The position numbers and the translations under genes were made by a program. A stretch of DNA of 32,192 nucleotides from Candidatus Rifleibacteriota bacterium. GTDB taxonomy: Bacteria > Muiribacteriota > Ozemobacteria > Ozemobacterales > Ozemobacteraceae. Under the pieces are notes generated by a model. That model was given only the letters and a program-made list of their open reading frames with translations, was not told the DNA's origin and did not search any database. Location of the stretch: contig JAFPZP010000037.1 in assembly GCA_017417215.1 (NCBI GenBank), positions 1-32,192 on the forward strand, given 5' to 3'. Below, in pieces: positions 17,876-26,549 of the stretch. The first letter of the stretch is position 1. Every line of letters begins with the position of its first letter.

Positions 17876-17905
17876 AGTATATCACAATCAATTAAAACAC
17901 TACAA
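17876..17905 (-). promoter_or_regulatory. Extended -10 promoter of the pilT cluster, predicted leaderless
   Basis: On the minus strand, TTGTAG (17900-17905, a weak -35) is followed by an 18-bp spacer and TATACT (17876-17881), preceded by TGA, which makes an extended -10. Seven nt separate it from the ATG at 17868. It would give the pilT cluster a start separate from recG-rsmD. Confidence 0.5.
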
Positions 17906-17977
17906 TATGTTGTTAGTGATTATATTTGCTTTATTGTTAGAGAAATTTAGGATAATAAATTGCAAAAAACAAATATA

Positions 17978-18535
17978 CTAATCTTTTGATGATAACCTGA
18001 AAAAAGTTAACACTGTAGCTCCGTAATTTCTTTCGTCTAATAGCTTATAATCAGGATTGTTTTCAATTCCGATTATATCTTTCTTTTGTCGTTCAATAAT
18101 AAACAGTGTGTCAGCAGTAAATAAAGGACATTCTGGAATATACTTTAATATTGGGTCTAGAAAACCTTTAAGATAAGGTGGATCAATAAAAACTATATCG
18201 AATGGTGGCAAAGTTGAGGTTTGCAGAAACTTCATACAATCCATGCAGAAAACTTCGCCTTTATCTTCCAACTTACAAAGTTGAAGATTTTCCTTGATGG
18301 TTTTTGCACATTCTCGGGACATATCGACGAAAGCACCATAACTTCCGCCTCTGCTCAAACCTTCAATACCAAGATTCCCCGAACCGGCAAATAAATCTAA
18401 AAATCTTGCCCCTTCTACCAAAGAAGCAATAATATTAAAAGTAGAGCCTTTAACTTTATCCATAGCAGGTCTAGTCTGTCCACCACCAGGCATTTTCAAT
18501 ATTCTTCCCTTGGCACTGCCTGTTATTACTCGCAT
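17978..18535 (-). CDS. rsmD: 16S rRNA (guanine966-N2)-methyltransferase RsmD
   Basis: 185 residues, the usual RsmD size. It methylates G966 of 16S rRNA in the small-subunit decoding region using S-adenosylmethionine. Visible motifs: MRVITGSAKGRIL at the N-terminus, TRPAMDKVKGSTFNI, the SAM-binding FLDLFAGSGNLGIEGLSRG (about 46-63) and the catalytic DPPY at 118-121 in DIVFIDPPY. The ATG lies 2 nt after the recG stop, with GGTGGG upstream acting as the ribosome binding site inside the end of recG, so the two genes are coupled. A 109-bp gap then separates it from pilT1. Confidence 0.95.
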   Translation of the reverse strand: MRVITGSAKGRILKMPGGGQTRPAMDKVKGSTFNIIASLVEGARFLDLFAGSGNLGIEGLSRGGSYGAFVDMSRECAKTIKENLQLCKLEDKGEVFCMDCMKFLQTSTLPPFDIVFIDPPYLKGFLDPILKYIPECPLFTADTLFIIERQKKDIIGIENNPDYKLLDERNYGATVLTFFRLSSKD

Positions 18536-18537
18536 GA

Positions 18538-20643
18538 TTACCCACCTTCCATAAAAGTTTTATAAGATTCACCAAAGGAGTGAATCATCTGAGTATTGAA
18601 CCAATTTCTTACTTCAATAGGTTCAATTGTTAATATTTCAAAAGCACGCTTTCTAGCATTCTCTATTAATTTCTGAGGAATTCTATGCGAGAAACATGGG
18701 TGCCCAAGACCGCTTTGTCTTGTTCCAACCAAGTCTCCTGGACCTCTAAGTTTTAAATCTTCCATTGAAAGCTCAAAACCATCATTTGTAGAAGCTAGAA
18801 CCTTAAGTCTTTCTGAACTTTCATCGTTATGGGAAATCAATATGCAACTTGATTTTGCACTGCCTCTGCCAACTCTGCCTCTAAGCTGATGAAGCTGAGA
18901 AAGTCCGAAGCAGTCCGCATTCTCAATAATCATCAAAGTCGCATTAGGGTTGTCTACCCCTACTTCGACTACGGTTGTTGCAATAAGAATCTGCAAGTTA
19001 CGGTCTTTAAAGCTTTGCATAATCATTTCTTTTTCTTCCCAGGTTTGTGCGCCTGTAAGAGTTGCATATGAAACATCTGGCAACAAATCTTCAACCCGAT
19101 CAGCAGCTTCTTCTACTGAAACCCAGTCTCGTTCTTCAGAAAGCTCAATTAGAGGGCAAACAATATAAACCTGATGCCCTGCCTCTAATTCTTTCTTTAT
19201 AACAGGAATAGTAGCTTTAAAGCTTTTTTCTATAGTTGTTTCTACAGGACTTCTGCCTGGTGGCATTTCGTTTATAATGCTTGTATCCATGTCTCCAAAA
19301 ATCGTCAGAGATAAAGTTCTAGGAATTGGGGTTGCAGATAACAGCAATTGATTAGGGTTACTGCCTTTGTTAAAGAGTAATCGTCGGTGATTTACGCCAA
19401 AACGCTGTTGTTCATCAATGATACAAAAGCCCAATTCTTTGAAAGTTATTTTTTCTTGAAAAAGAGCATGGGTTCCGAATACAAATAAAGCAGAACCAGT
19501 GGCGATTAAATCATTAACAAGACGCTTTTCAGATGCTTTCTGACTACCGGTTACAATTATCGCTTTATCAGCAAATTGAGGGAAAAACTTTTGGAAATTT
19601 GCAAGATGCTGTCTTGCCAAAATTTCTGTAGGAGCCATAAAAGCACATTGATACCCAGGTGTAAGTTCATTAGAAAAATATAACATTGAAAGAAAAGCTA
19701 CTAGCGTTTTCCCAGAACCTACATCTCCTTGAACAAGCCTGTTCATTGGAGGCTGTATTTTCCCGGATTCCCCCTCTTCAACATTGTTCTTTAAATCAGA
19801 TACAATTTCGCTTAAAGCATCTAACTGACCATTAGTAAGCTTAAAAGGCAATGGATAAGGAGATTTAAAAGAAGGCGGCTTCGTTGAATCTGGAAGTGTA
19901 AGAAAACCAGTTAACAACTCTCGTCTTTTCAAAACTCCTATCTGAAAAAGGACCTGATCAAAAAAAGCTAAGGTATATTTGGCCTTTTGAAGACTTTCAT
20001 CTGATTTTGGACGGTGTATTTCTTCTAATGCCAATAGAATCTTTTGGAAAGCAGAGCCTCTTAGGGAGCCTGGCAATGAGTTTTCCCAATCTATATTATC
20101 TAATATTCCCGCTATTAGTTTTCTTAAAGCAAGTGGCGAAATATGAGCTTCTGAAAGTCTGGCATTTGAAGGATAAATCGGAGTTAGAACATCTGCTCTC
20201 TGCCCATTAGTCTCTTCTATCTTTTCAACTTCCGGATTAGATACTATTAGTTGACTTCCAGACTTAGTTACGTTTCCAAATACCCAATATTCGAAATTTG
20301 GTAAAAGTTGCTTTGTTAGATAGGTTCTATTAAACCATTTCGCTGTAATTTTTCCAGAATTATCAGAAAAAACAGCATTTATAACAGTAAGACCACGACG
20401 TGCAAAATAAGATTTAATAGATTCTAATTTAACACGTAGTAAAAACATCTTTCCGTTTTCTACCATAGAAACGGGAGTTGTTTTTCTGCGATCCTGATAT
20501 CTGGTAGGATAAAACCTAAGTATATCAAATACAGATTGACAACCCGCTTTATTTAAAGCTTCAGACTTTTTAGGTCCTACTCCAGATAAAGAAGAAACAG
20601 GGTCATCAAGCAGTATTTTTGATGTCTTAGCAGCTCTAGCCAT
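18538..20643 (-). CDS. recG: ATP-dependent DNA helicase RecG
   Basis: 701 residues, normal for RecG, which remodels stalled forks and branch-migrates Holliday junctions. The N-terminal wedge/OB part is at about 60-150 (VFSDNSGKITAKWFNRTYL). Then come RLVQGDVGSGKT (Walker A, 306-313), MAPTEILARQHL (motif Ia), FVFGTHALFQ, IIDEQQRFGV (DEQQ at 410-413), LLLSATPIPRTL (motif III), IATTVVEVGVDNPNA (motif V) and QLRGRVGRG (motif VI). The ATG follows the HEAT-TPR gene by 23 nt, and rsmD follows by 2 nt. Together with recN and recD2 it makes three recombination genes in this window, in separate transcription units. Confidence 0.97.
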   Translation of the reverse strand: MARAAKTSKILLDDPVSSLSGVGPKKSEALNKAGCQSVFDILRFYPTRYQDRRKTTPVSMVENGKMFLLRVKLESIKSYFARRGLTVINAVFSDNSGKITAKWFNRTYLTKQLLPNFEYWVFGNVTKSGSQLIVSNPEVEKIEETNGQRADVLTPIYPSNARLSEAHISPLALRKLIAGILDNIDWENSLPGSLRGSAFQKILLALEEIHRPKSDESLQKAKYTLAFFDQVLFQIGVLKRRELLTGFLTLPDSTKPPSFKSPYPLPFKLTNGQLDALSEIVSDLKNNVEEGESGKIQPPMNRLVQGDVGSGKTLVAFLSMLYFSNELTPGYQCAFMAPTEILARQHLANFQKFFPQFADKAIIVTGSQKASEKRLVNDLIATGSALFVFGTHALFQEKITFKELGFCIIDEQQRFGVNHRRLLFNKGSNPNQLLLSATPIPRTLSLTIFGDMDTSIINEMPPGRSPVETTIEKSFKATIPVIKKELEAGHQVYIVCPLIELSEERDWVSVEEAADRVEDLLPDVSYATLTGAQTWEEKEMIMQSFKDRNLQILIATTVVEVGVDNPNATLMIIENADCFGLSQLHQLRGRVGRGSAKSSCILISHNDESSERLKVLASTNDGFELSMEDLKLRGPGDLVGTRQSGLGHPCFSHRIPQKLIENARKRAFEILTIEPIEVRNWFNTQMIHSFGESYKTFMEGG

Positions 20644-20666
20644 TAAACTTGCTCAAACTAAGGCTT

Positions 20667-23072
20667 TTAATTATTAGGATTGTATTCGCTTAATGCAGTT
20701 TTGGTAAATACATAACCCTTAAGCATCTGTCTAATAGCATTTTCTTGATTTGGAATCTGCGAACAGGTCTTCAATGTCATATCTATAGCATCAAAAGCTC
20801 TCTGAGGCTGACCGATATAATTGTAACAGTAAGCCAATAAAACAGAAGCTTCAATACTTGCTGGAGATATTTCTATTGCCTTTTCAAGAACTATAGTTGC
20901 ATCCTGGAACTGATGCAACTGCATATGCAAAATTGCAAGTTTCTGGTAAATAACAGGATTTCTTGGAGAGAGCTCAACTGCTCTTGTGAGCAATTTAACA
21001 CTATCGTTCAACTTGCCTGCAATCTGATATATCTGTGCAAGCAATAGATATGCTCCAAGTATTTTTGGATAAATGCTGAGAGCTTTAACCAAATACTGCA
21101 ATGAAGTTTCATATTTTCTAGCAACGAAATAAATAGTGCCTAGATTGAAAAGAGCCTTGACTATATTTGGATTAATATCAAGAGCATCTTTATAAAGTCT
21201 AGCAGCTTCATTGTTGCGCTTTAACATAAAGCACATGTTGGCATGGGCAAGAAGAGCCTTAACATGTTTTGGTGCAAGTTTGTGAATATTTTCGAATATT
21301 TCTTCTGCACTATCATATTCTTTTTCAGCAATAAAATCAGCAGCTTTTGTAAGCTCTTCAGAAAAGCTATTATCTGGAAGAATTTCGTTACTGATAATAA
21401 CAGGTTTAGTTGCTTCTTCCTGTTGTTTATGCATTGAGCCTTCAGGCAAGTTGTAATCTTTTTCTTCTTCACGAGCAGCTGGTTTCTGCTCTTCAACTGT
21501 TTTAATTTCTGGAACATTAATAGCTGGAGCTTTTTCTTCCTTAGGCTTTGGAGTTTCAATAATAATATCTTCTGAATTTAATTTATTGATTAAATCAGGA
21601 TTATCGATGAGCTCAGCAATAATATTATTAACTTCTTTAACTAATTCAGAATCTGAGCTTATTTCTTTTCCTATTTCGCCTAATACAAATGTCGCGGACT
21701 GTACCAGTTTTTTATCCTGGCTTTTGAAGAAACTTCTAAGATTATCTAATACAGAGTATTCACCCCATATCCATAGGGTTCTAATTGCAGTACTCTTAAC
21801 TCTGTTATCTTCGTGACTCAATAAATATTTCAAACGACCTACCAATGATTCTTCTGGTTTCTTACAAAGATTAACAAGAGCATCTATTGTGTTAGAAATA
21901 ACACGAGAATCTTCACTGCCTAAATAATTAGAAATTAAAGGAATAGTATCTTCATTTCCTATTTGACCTAAACATGAAATACAAGTAGCCTGAACAATAT
22001 GGTTTTCTTCTGAAGGCAAATGTTTTACTAATAAATCATAGGCTTGATTTGGAGCACATCTTGTAATAGCCTGAACAGCTTCAACTCTAACGTCAAAATT
22101 AGGGTCATTCAGCATTGGAATAAGATTAGGAACTGCATCTGACAATTCTATTTTTCTAATTGCATTAGCAGCATTTCTTCTAACATCTGAGTCCTCATCT
22201 TTTAAAGCTTTTGAAAGACTCTTTATAAACTTAGGGTCATTTATTTCGCCCATAGCATAAGCTGCAGAAGCACGATACCACTTATCATTAGAATCAAGCA
22301 TTTCAGATAAGGTTTCTATAGCATAATAATCACCATATTTCCATATAGCCTTTGCAACATTTGCTCTAACACGGTTATTTGGGTCTTCAAGATAGGGTTG
22401 GATAATGCCAACTATAGAACCTGATTTGATGCCTTCAATAGCTTCGATAGCATTTGCTCTGACACGAGGGTCTTCGTCTCTGAGAGCGCTTTGGAAAACA
22501 GGCATCAATTTATCACTTGCCATCATGCCTAAGGCCATGATTACAGATGCTCTAATACGAGCATTTTTTTCTTGCTGATATAGCTTTTTAAGAAGGGAAA
22601 TTGACATCCAATTTTTGATTTTACCTAGAGCAATGATTGCTCCTATGATAGAATCTTCTTCAAAGAATATTAAAGCATCTTCTTCTAATGGAACTTGATC
22701 TGTTGAATCAAGATTAGAATCCATATAATTATTTAAAGCATCCATCAAAATATCGAAAGCTTCTGGATTTTCCATCATGCCTAGTGCACGTGCAGCATTA
22801 AATCGAACTTCCTGGTTGGAGTCTTTTAATGCATTAATGAGAAGCTTAGCAGACTTACTGGAGTCAATATTTCCAAGAGCAAGAGCCATGAAGTCTTGAA
22901 TATTATCGCTTTCATAGGTTTCTAATAGAAAATCTGTCGCTTTTTCACCTTTAAACTTAGAAAGAGCTATTGCAGACTCTCTTCTTTGGTTATATTCACC
23001 TGCTAAAAAATTATGGATGAGTTTTGCTAATAATGGCTTTAAATTGTTAATTACTATAGATTTATCTTCCAT
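20667..23072 (-). CDS. Large HEAT-repeat/TPR protein
   Basis: 801 residues, no signal peptide or membrane helix. Residues about 20-495 are HEAT/PBS-lyase-type repeats (for example NQEVRFNAARALGMMENPEA, NNRVRANVAKAIWKYGDYYA, DSDVRRNAANAIRKIEL). A charged Lys/Glu/Pro linker spans about 505-580. TPRs fill about 585-790 (NIVKALFNLGTIYFVARKYE, NPVIYQKLAILHMQLHQFQD). The architecture is the same as that of the protein at 13599-15749, but the chain is longer and the sequences differ. The ATG has AAGGG about 8 nt upstream. It is the first gene of a unit with recG and rsmD and lies about 5 kb upstream of the pilT genes on the same strand. A scaffold role is inferred from domains only; whether it serves motility like its counterpart is open. 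Confidence 0.87.
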   Translation of the reverse strand: MEDKSIVINNLKPLLAKLIHNFLAGEYNQRRESAIALSKFKGEKATDFLLETYESDNIQDFMALALGNIDSSKSAKLLINALKDSNQEVRFNAARALGMMENPEAFDILMDALNNYMDSNLDSTDQVPLEEDALIFFEEDSIIGAIIALGKIKNWMSISLLKKLYQQEKNARIRASVIMALGMMASDKLMPVFQSALRDEDPRVRANAIEAIEGIKSGSIVGIIQPYLEDPNNRVRANVAKAIWKYGDYYAIETLSEMLDSNDKWYRASAAYAMGEINDPKFIKSLSKALKDEDSDVRRNAANAIRKIELSDAVPNLIPMLNDPNFDVRVEAVQAITRCAPNQAYDLLVKHLPSEENHIVQATCISCLGQIGNEDTIPLISNYLGSEDSRVISNTIDALVNLCKKPEESLVGRLKYLLSHEDNRVKSTAIRTLWIWGEYSVLDNLRSFFKSQDKKLVQSATFVLGEIGKEISSDSELVKEVNNIIAELIDNPDLINKLNSEDIIIETPKPKEEKAPAINVPEIKTVEEQKPAAREEEKDYNLPEGSMHKQQEEATKPVIISNEILPDNSFSEELTKAADFIAEKEYDSAEEIFENIHKLAPKHVKALLAHANMCFMLKRNNEAARLYKDALDINPNIVKALFNLGTIYFVARKYETSLQYLVKALSIYPKILGAYLLLAQIYQIAGKLNDSVKLLTRAVELSPRNPVIYQKLAILHMQLHQFQDATIVLEKAIEISPASIEASVLLAYCYNYIGQPQRAFDAIDMTLKTCSQIPNQENAIRQMLKGYVFTKTALSEYNPNN

Positions 23073-23197
23073 TTGAATACCCTTCTTTACTTTGAAAGAT
23101 ATGATATCAAAGATTTATAAAAATATAAAGTTTTGCTTTGTTAAAATTTATGTATTCTTCTTTACATTTTAACTTTGGTTGGATAATCAAAAAGCAT

Positions 23198-23231
23198 AAA
23201 AAAATGCCACTCTTTCGAGTGGCATTTTTTT
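23198..23231 (-). terminator. Rho-independent terminator after the glycine-zipper gene
   Basis: A perfect 15-bp stem, AAAAAAATGCCACTC (23198-23212) with GAGTGGCATTTTTTT (23217-23231), around the loop TTTC. Transcribed on the minus strand it follows the stop at 23254 by about 20 nt and isolates this gene from the HEAT-TPR/recG unit. The T-tracts on both sides would also allow termination of plus-strand transcripts. Confidence 0.92.
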
Positions 23232-23253
23232 ACTCTATAAGTTTATAGGGGGA

Positions 23254-24114
23254 TTACTTAGAACTAACAGCCTTAAGAGTATTGTATTCTCTGTATGCAT
23301 CTTGATATTCTTTAAGAGCTCTGTTAACTTCGTTAGAATCAGCTCCACCACTGTTAGTTACAAGTGATGTATATTTCTGATATGCAGCAAGGTAACGAGT
23401 GTGAGCTTCTTCAAGAGTTTTGCTTTCGCTGTTGGCTTCAACATTGCCAGAATCATCAGCTACTTCAGCAGCACTTGGAGTAGTAGCAACAGTTACTGGA
23501 CTTGCAGCAGCTGGAGTTTCATCAGAAGCAATCTTAACAGATTCGCCGCTTCCAACAGGAATTATTTCACTGCTAACATTACCAATTGGCTGAACTTCAC
23601 CTTCTGGGAATACACTAGACATTTCATAATCGCCTGGTGTAATAGTGATTGTTTCAGATTCTGGAAGAACAGAACTATTTGCACTATTAGCTTTCTTTTC
23701 TTTGTATTTCTTGTAGATGAAATAACCAGCAACACAAGCACCAACTATAAGCAATGCAGGTATAAAGAGAGGGCTTGTGAAGATACCAGCTATAAAGCCA
23801 CCGACAGCACTAATTGCAGCACCGATAGCACCTGCGAATGCAGATACAGCACCGATAACACCGCCGCCAATAGCTGCTATACCACCAACTATAGCTGCAC
23901 CAATACCACCAATTCCACCAGCACCAGCGATAGCACCACCAATAGCAGGAGCAGCAAGTGCAATACCAGCACCAGCAGCAACGCCTACAGCGCCACCAAT
24001 TAAAGCACTCTTCTTGTCAATCTTACCGAATGCAGGAGCAGGCTGGAAAACAGTGTAGTCTACCAGCATGAGGAGAGAAAGAACCATGCAAAGTAAAACT
24101 TTAGCCCTTTTCAT
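23254..24114 (-). CDS. Secreted glycine-zipper membrane protein of unknown function
   Basis: 286 residues from the ATG at 24114, which has GGGGGT 8 nt upstream; the frame stays open to a TTG at 24129 that overlaps that site. A signal peptide (about 1-29, ending PAPAFG) is followed by a long Gly/Ala/Ile-rich stretch (about 38-112) with many GxxxG spacings, typical of glycine-zipper membrane or oligomerising segments. A conventional transmembrane helix (about 113-133, SPLFIPALLIVGACVAGYFI) and a KKYKEKK stop-transfer patch come next. Then comes a Ser/Thr/Pro/Glu-rich linker, and a helical C-terminus (about 233-283) with regularly spaced Tyr (RYLAAYQKYTSL, EYQDAYREYNTL). It is monocistronic with its own promoter and terminator. 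The function could be envelope anchoring or pore-like oligomerisation; nothing specific is shown. Confidence 0.8.
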   Translation of the reverse strand: MKRAKVLLCMVLSLLMLVDYTVFQPAPAFGKIDKKSALIGGAVGVAAGAGIALAAPAIGGAIAGAGGIGGIGAAIVGGIAAIGGGVIGAVSAFAGAIGAAISAVGGFIAGIFTSPLFIPALLIVGACVAGYFIYKKYKEKKANSANSSVLPESETITITPGDYEMSSVFPEGEVQPIGNVSSEIIPVGSGESVKIASDETPAAASPVTVATTPSAAEVADDSGNVEANSESKTLEEAHTRYLAAYQKYTSLVTNSGGADSNEVNRALKEYQDAYREYNTLKAVSSK

Positions 24115-24190
24115 TTTTGATACCCCCAAGTATGTAACTTATTTAAACTTATGATTTGGGTCGTGGGTGTGTACCCTTACCTTTGTCTTT

Positions 24191-24219
24191 ATTTTACTTA
24201 TTTAATATAAAAGCGTCAA
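24191..24219 (-). promoter_or_regulatory. Sigma70-type promoter of the glycine-zipper gene
   Basis: On the minus strand, TTGACG (24214-24219), a 17-bp spacer and TAAAAT (24191-24196). The transcription start is predicted near 24184, giving a leader of about 70 nt to the ATG at 24114. The leader holds two ACCC motifs and the G-rich ribosome binding site. Confidence 0.65.
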
Positions 24220-24301
24220 GTAGTCACTTAAATTTTTTTTATATTTTTTTATTTGCTTAAAGTATTAACTGTCTAAAGCGCTATTAATAATACTTCTGAC
24301 A

Positions 24302-26473
24302 CTAGCCTTTCAGCAGTTCAGATAAAATAGTATTCCTCTTTTTTATTTTATTGTTGTTAACAGCAATAGAAATTGCCTTTTTACTTCCTAGAAATACCAT
24401 TGTCTTTTTGGCTCTCGTTAGACCAGTATATATAAGATTTCTCTGAAGCATCATATAGTGCTGAGTATGGGTAATCATAACTACAGCAGGATACTCGCTT
24501 CCCTGAGATTTATGAACAGTAATAGCATATGCATGAGCAAGATCAACAAAATCAGCCGGTTGAAACAATACTGTTCCTTGAGGAAAATCTATAGTAATTT
24601 CCTGATCTTCAATAGAAATATCAGTTATTGTACCGATATCTCCATTAAAAACATCTAATTCATAGTTATTTCTAAGCTGAATAACTTTATCTCCAACACG
24701 AAAAATTCTATTAGCATGATTAATTTCATTTTTATTTGGAGCTGGAGGATTCAATATTTCCTGTAGTATCCCATTAAGAGCTATAGCTCCCAAAGGGCCT
24801 CTATTCATAGGAGTAAGCACTTGAATATCTGTAATAGGATAGTAACCAAATTTTTTAGGAAGACTCTTAGCAACAACATTTTTCAATAAAGAAATAACTT
24901 TATCAACCTGTTCCGCTTGAATAAAATAGCAATCAGTAGCAGTATGACCATCAGGAACTGTCAGTTCAGGCATTTCTCCATTATTGATACGATGTGCATT
25001 CTTGATTATCTGTGAAGACTCAGCCTGTCTGAATATTCTATCTAGTGTAATGGTCGGAATAACGCCTGAATTAATCAATTCATTCAATACAAGACCGGCT
25101 CCAACAGAAGGAAGTTGGTCAATATCACCAACCAGAACAATAGAAGCACCGACAGGAACGGCCTGTATTAAAGAATGAAACAAATTCATATCTACCATTG
25201 AAGCTTCATCTATTATCAATACATCACAATCTAAAGTATTCATGGAATTATGCTTAAAACCATGAGTCTGGTGATCGTATTCTAATAAACGATGAATAGT
25301 GGAAGCATTAAAACCGGACACTTCTGTTAATCTTTTAGCAGCTCTGCCAGTAGGACTTGCCAATAATACTTTATGCCCCATATACTTATGAGCCATTATT
25401 ACAGCTTTAAGTGTTGTAGTTTTACCTGTTCCAGGACCGCCAGTAATTATCAAGAAGCCTTTTGTTAGAGAAGTTTCTACAGCTAACTGCTGAACGTCAC
25501 TTAAGTTTAAACCATGAGCGACTATAGCTTTATCCATAACAGAAAGCAGTTGTTCTCTAGATACATTTCTCTGACTGCAAGCCAAGCGTTTTATATATAT
25601 TACGCTTTTTGATTCTGAATAATAATTAATGGGAAGATAATAAAGTTTTTTTCCATTATAATCTCTAGAAATAATCTTTTTCTGAGATATCAACGAATTC
25701 AAACCATCGCTAATCATCTTAGAATCGTTAATTTCCAGAGTTTCTTCGGATAGTTTCAACAACTCATCTAAAGTTAAAAATAAATGTCCTTCTTTGTTTA
25801 CAGAATTTAGAGAATAAAGTATGCCTGCAGCTACTCTTCTAGAATCGTTTCCACTTATTCCAAATTCAGAAGCAATCTCATCAGCTTTTTTAAAACCTAT
25901 ACCTGGAATTTCATCTGCTAATATATAAGGATTTTCAGAAACCTTCTTAATAGCTTCTTTATCATACCTCTTAAAAATTCTCGCAGCATATGCAGTAGAA
26001 ATTCCATGCCCCTGCAAAAAGACCATAATATCCTGAATTGAACGATGTAAGAAAAAGCCTTGAGAGATTTTATCTGCTTTACTTGGTCCTATTCCAGAAC
26101 ATTCTGCCAATTTTTCAGGATGGTTTTCTATTATATCTAAAGTATCTATCCCAAATGCATTAACTAACCTTTTTGCCGTAACAGGTCCAATTCCTTTTAT
26201 TAAACCAGAACCCAGAAATTTCTCTATGCCTTTTAATGTAGCAGGTTTCAAAACAGCATATCTAGAAGTTTGAAACTGCATACCAAAAGTTGGATGACAA
26301 GCCCAAATGCCATAAGCTTTTATTTCTTCACCTGGCTGAATCATGCAAAAATTTCCTACTAGAGTTACCCCATTCGGGTAGTCTCTACCAGAAGCTTTTA
26401 ATACATGATAACCATTCTGCTCATTAGCAAAGGTTATACGTTCTATTGTAACTGTTATACTTTCGTTATCCAC
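24302..26473 (-). CDS. recD2: RecD2-type ATP-dependent DNA helicase (RecD/TraA family)
   Basis: 723 residues, the size of RecD2 (YrrC), a 5'-3' superfamily 1B helicase not bound to RecBC. The N-terminal part has an OB-like start (ITFANEQNGYHVLKA) and helix-hairpin-helix units (LIKGIGPVTAKRL, ECSGIGPSKADKI, IPGIGFKKADEIA). The helicase core follows: ITGGPGTGKTTT (Walker A, about 345-352), ASPTGRAAKRL, STIHRLLEY, LIIDEASMVD (Asp422-Glu423), LVGDIDQLPSVGAG and, near the C-terminus, AYAITVHKSQGSEYPAV. The start is GTG at 26473, with no Shine-Dalgarno and a promoter 6 nt upstream (predicted leaderless). No recB or recC is nearby. It is divergent from the gene at 26550. Confidence 0.95.
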   Translation of the reverse strand: MDNESITVTIERITFANEQNGYHVLKASGRDYPNGVTLVGNFCMIQPGEEIKAYGIWACHPTFGMQFQTSRYAVLKPATLKGIEKFLGSGLIKGIGPVTAKRLVNAFGIDTLDIIENHPEKLAECSGIGPSKADKISQGFFLHRSIQDIMVFLQGHGISTAYAARIFKRYDKEAIKKVSENPYILADEIPGIGFKKADEIASEFGISGNDSRRVAAGILYSLNSVNKEGHLFLTLDELLKLSEETLEINDSKMISDGLNSLISQKKIISRDYNGKKLYYLPINYYSESKSVIYIKRLACSQRNVSREQLLSVMDKAIVAHGLNLSDVQQLAVETSLTKGFLIITGGPGTGKTTTLKAVIMAHKYMGHKVLLASPTGRAAKRLTEVSGFNASTIHRLLEYDHQTHGFKHNSMNTLDCDVLIIDEASMVDMNLFHSLIQAVPVGASIVLVGDIDQLPSVGAGLVLNELINSGVIPTITLDRIFRQAESSQIIKNAHRINNGEMPELTVPDGHTATDCYFIQAEQVDKVISLLKNVVAKSLPKKFGYYPITDIQVLTPMNRGPLGAIALNGILQEILNPPAPNKNEINHANRIFRVGDKVIQLRNNYELDVFNGDIGTITDISIEDQEITIDFPQGTVLFQPADFVDLAHAYAITVHKSQGSEYPAVVMITHTQHYMMLQRNLIYTGLTRAKKTMVFLGSKKAISIAVNNNKIKKRNTILSELLKG

Positions 26474-26479
26474 AAAAAA

Positions 26480-26508
26480 ATATTATCACAATAAGCAGTT
26501 CATTCCAA
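26480..26508 (-). promoter_or_regulatory. Promoter of recD2, predicted leaderless GTG start
   Basis: On the minus strand, TTGGAA (26503-26508), a 17-bp spacer and TAATAT (26480-26485), preceded by TGA as in an extended -10. Six T residues separate it from the GTG at 26473, so transcription would begin at the start codon. The -35 and -10 each match four of six consensus bases. Confidence 0.45.
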
Positions 26509-26513
26509 TATCA

Positions 26514-26543
26514 TTGACTTTTATATAGATAAAATGATAACTT
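26514..26543 (+). promoter_or_regulatory. Candidate promoter of the 26550 gene
   Basis: TTGACT (26514-26519) is a good -35, but with an 18-bp spacer the -10 is only TAACTT (26538-26543), ending 6 nt before the ATG. A better -10-like TAAAAT (26530-26535) is too close to the -35. The region is shared with the divergent recD2 promoter. Confidence 0.3.
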
Positions 26544-26549
26544 TCCGCA

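Noticed and set aside
21221..21559. 112-codon minus-strand frame with Leu/Lys-rich translation
   Set aside because: It is a frame-shifted reading of the HEAT-TPR linker and TPR region of the 20667-23072 gene; the in-frame repeats there are uninterrupted.
23401..24058. Long open frames on the plus strand opposite the glycine-zipper gene, rich in Pro, Ala, Ser and Thr
   Set aside because: The composition is the mirror of the Gly/Ala-rich codons on the minus strand. There is no ribosome binding site, and the minus-strand gene has a signal peptide, promoter and terminator.
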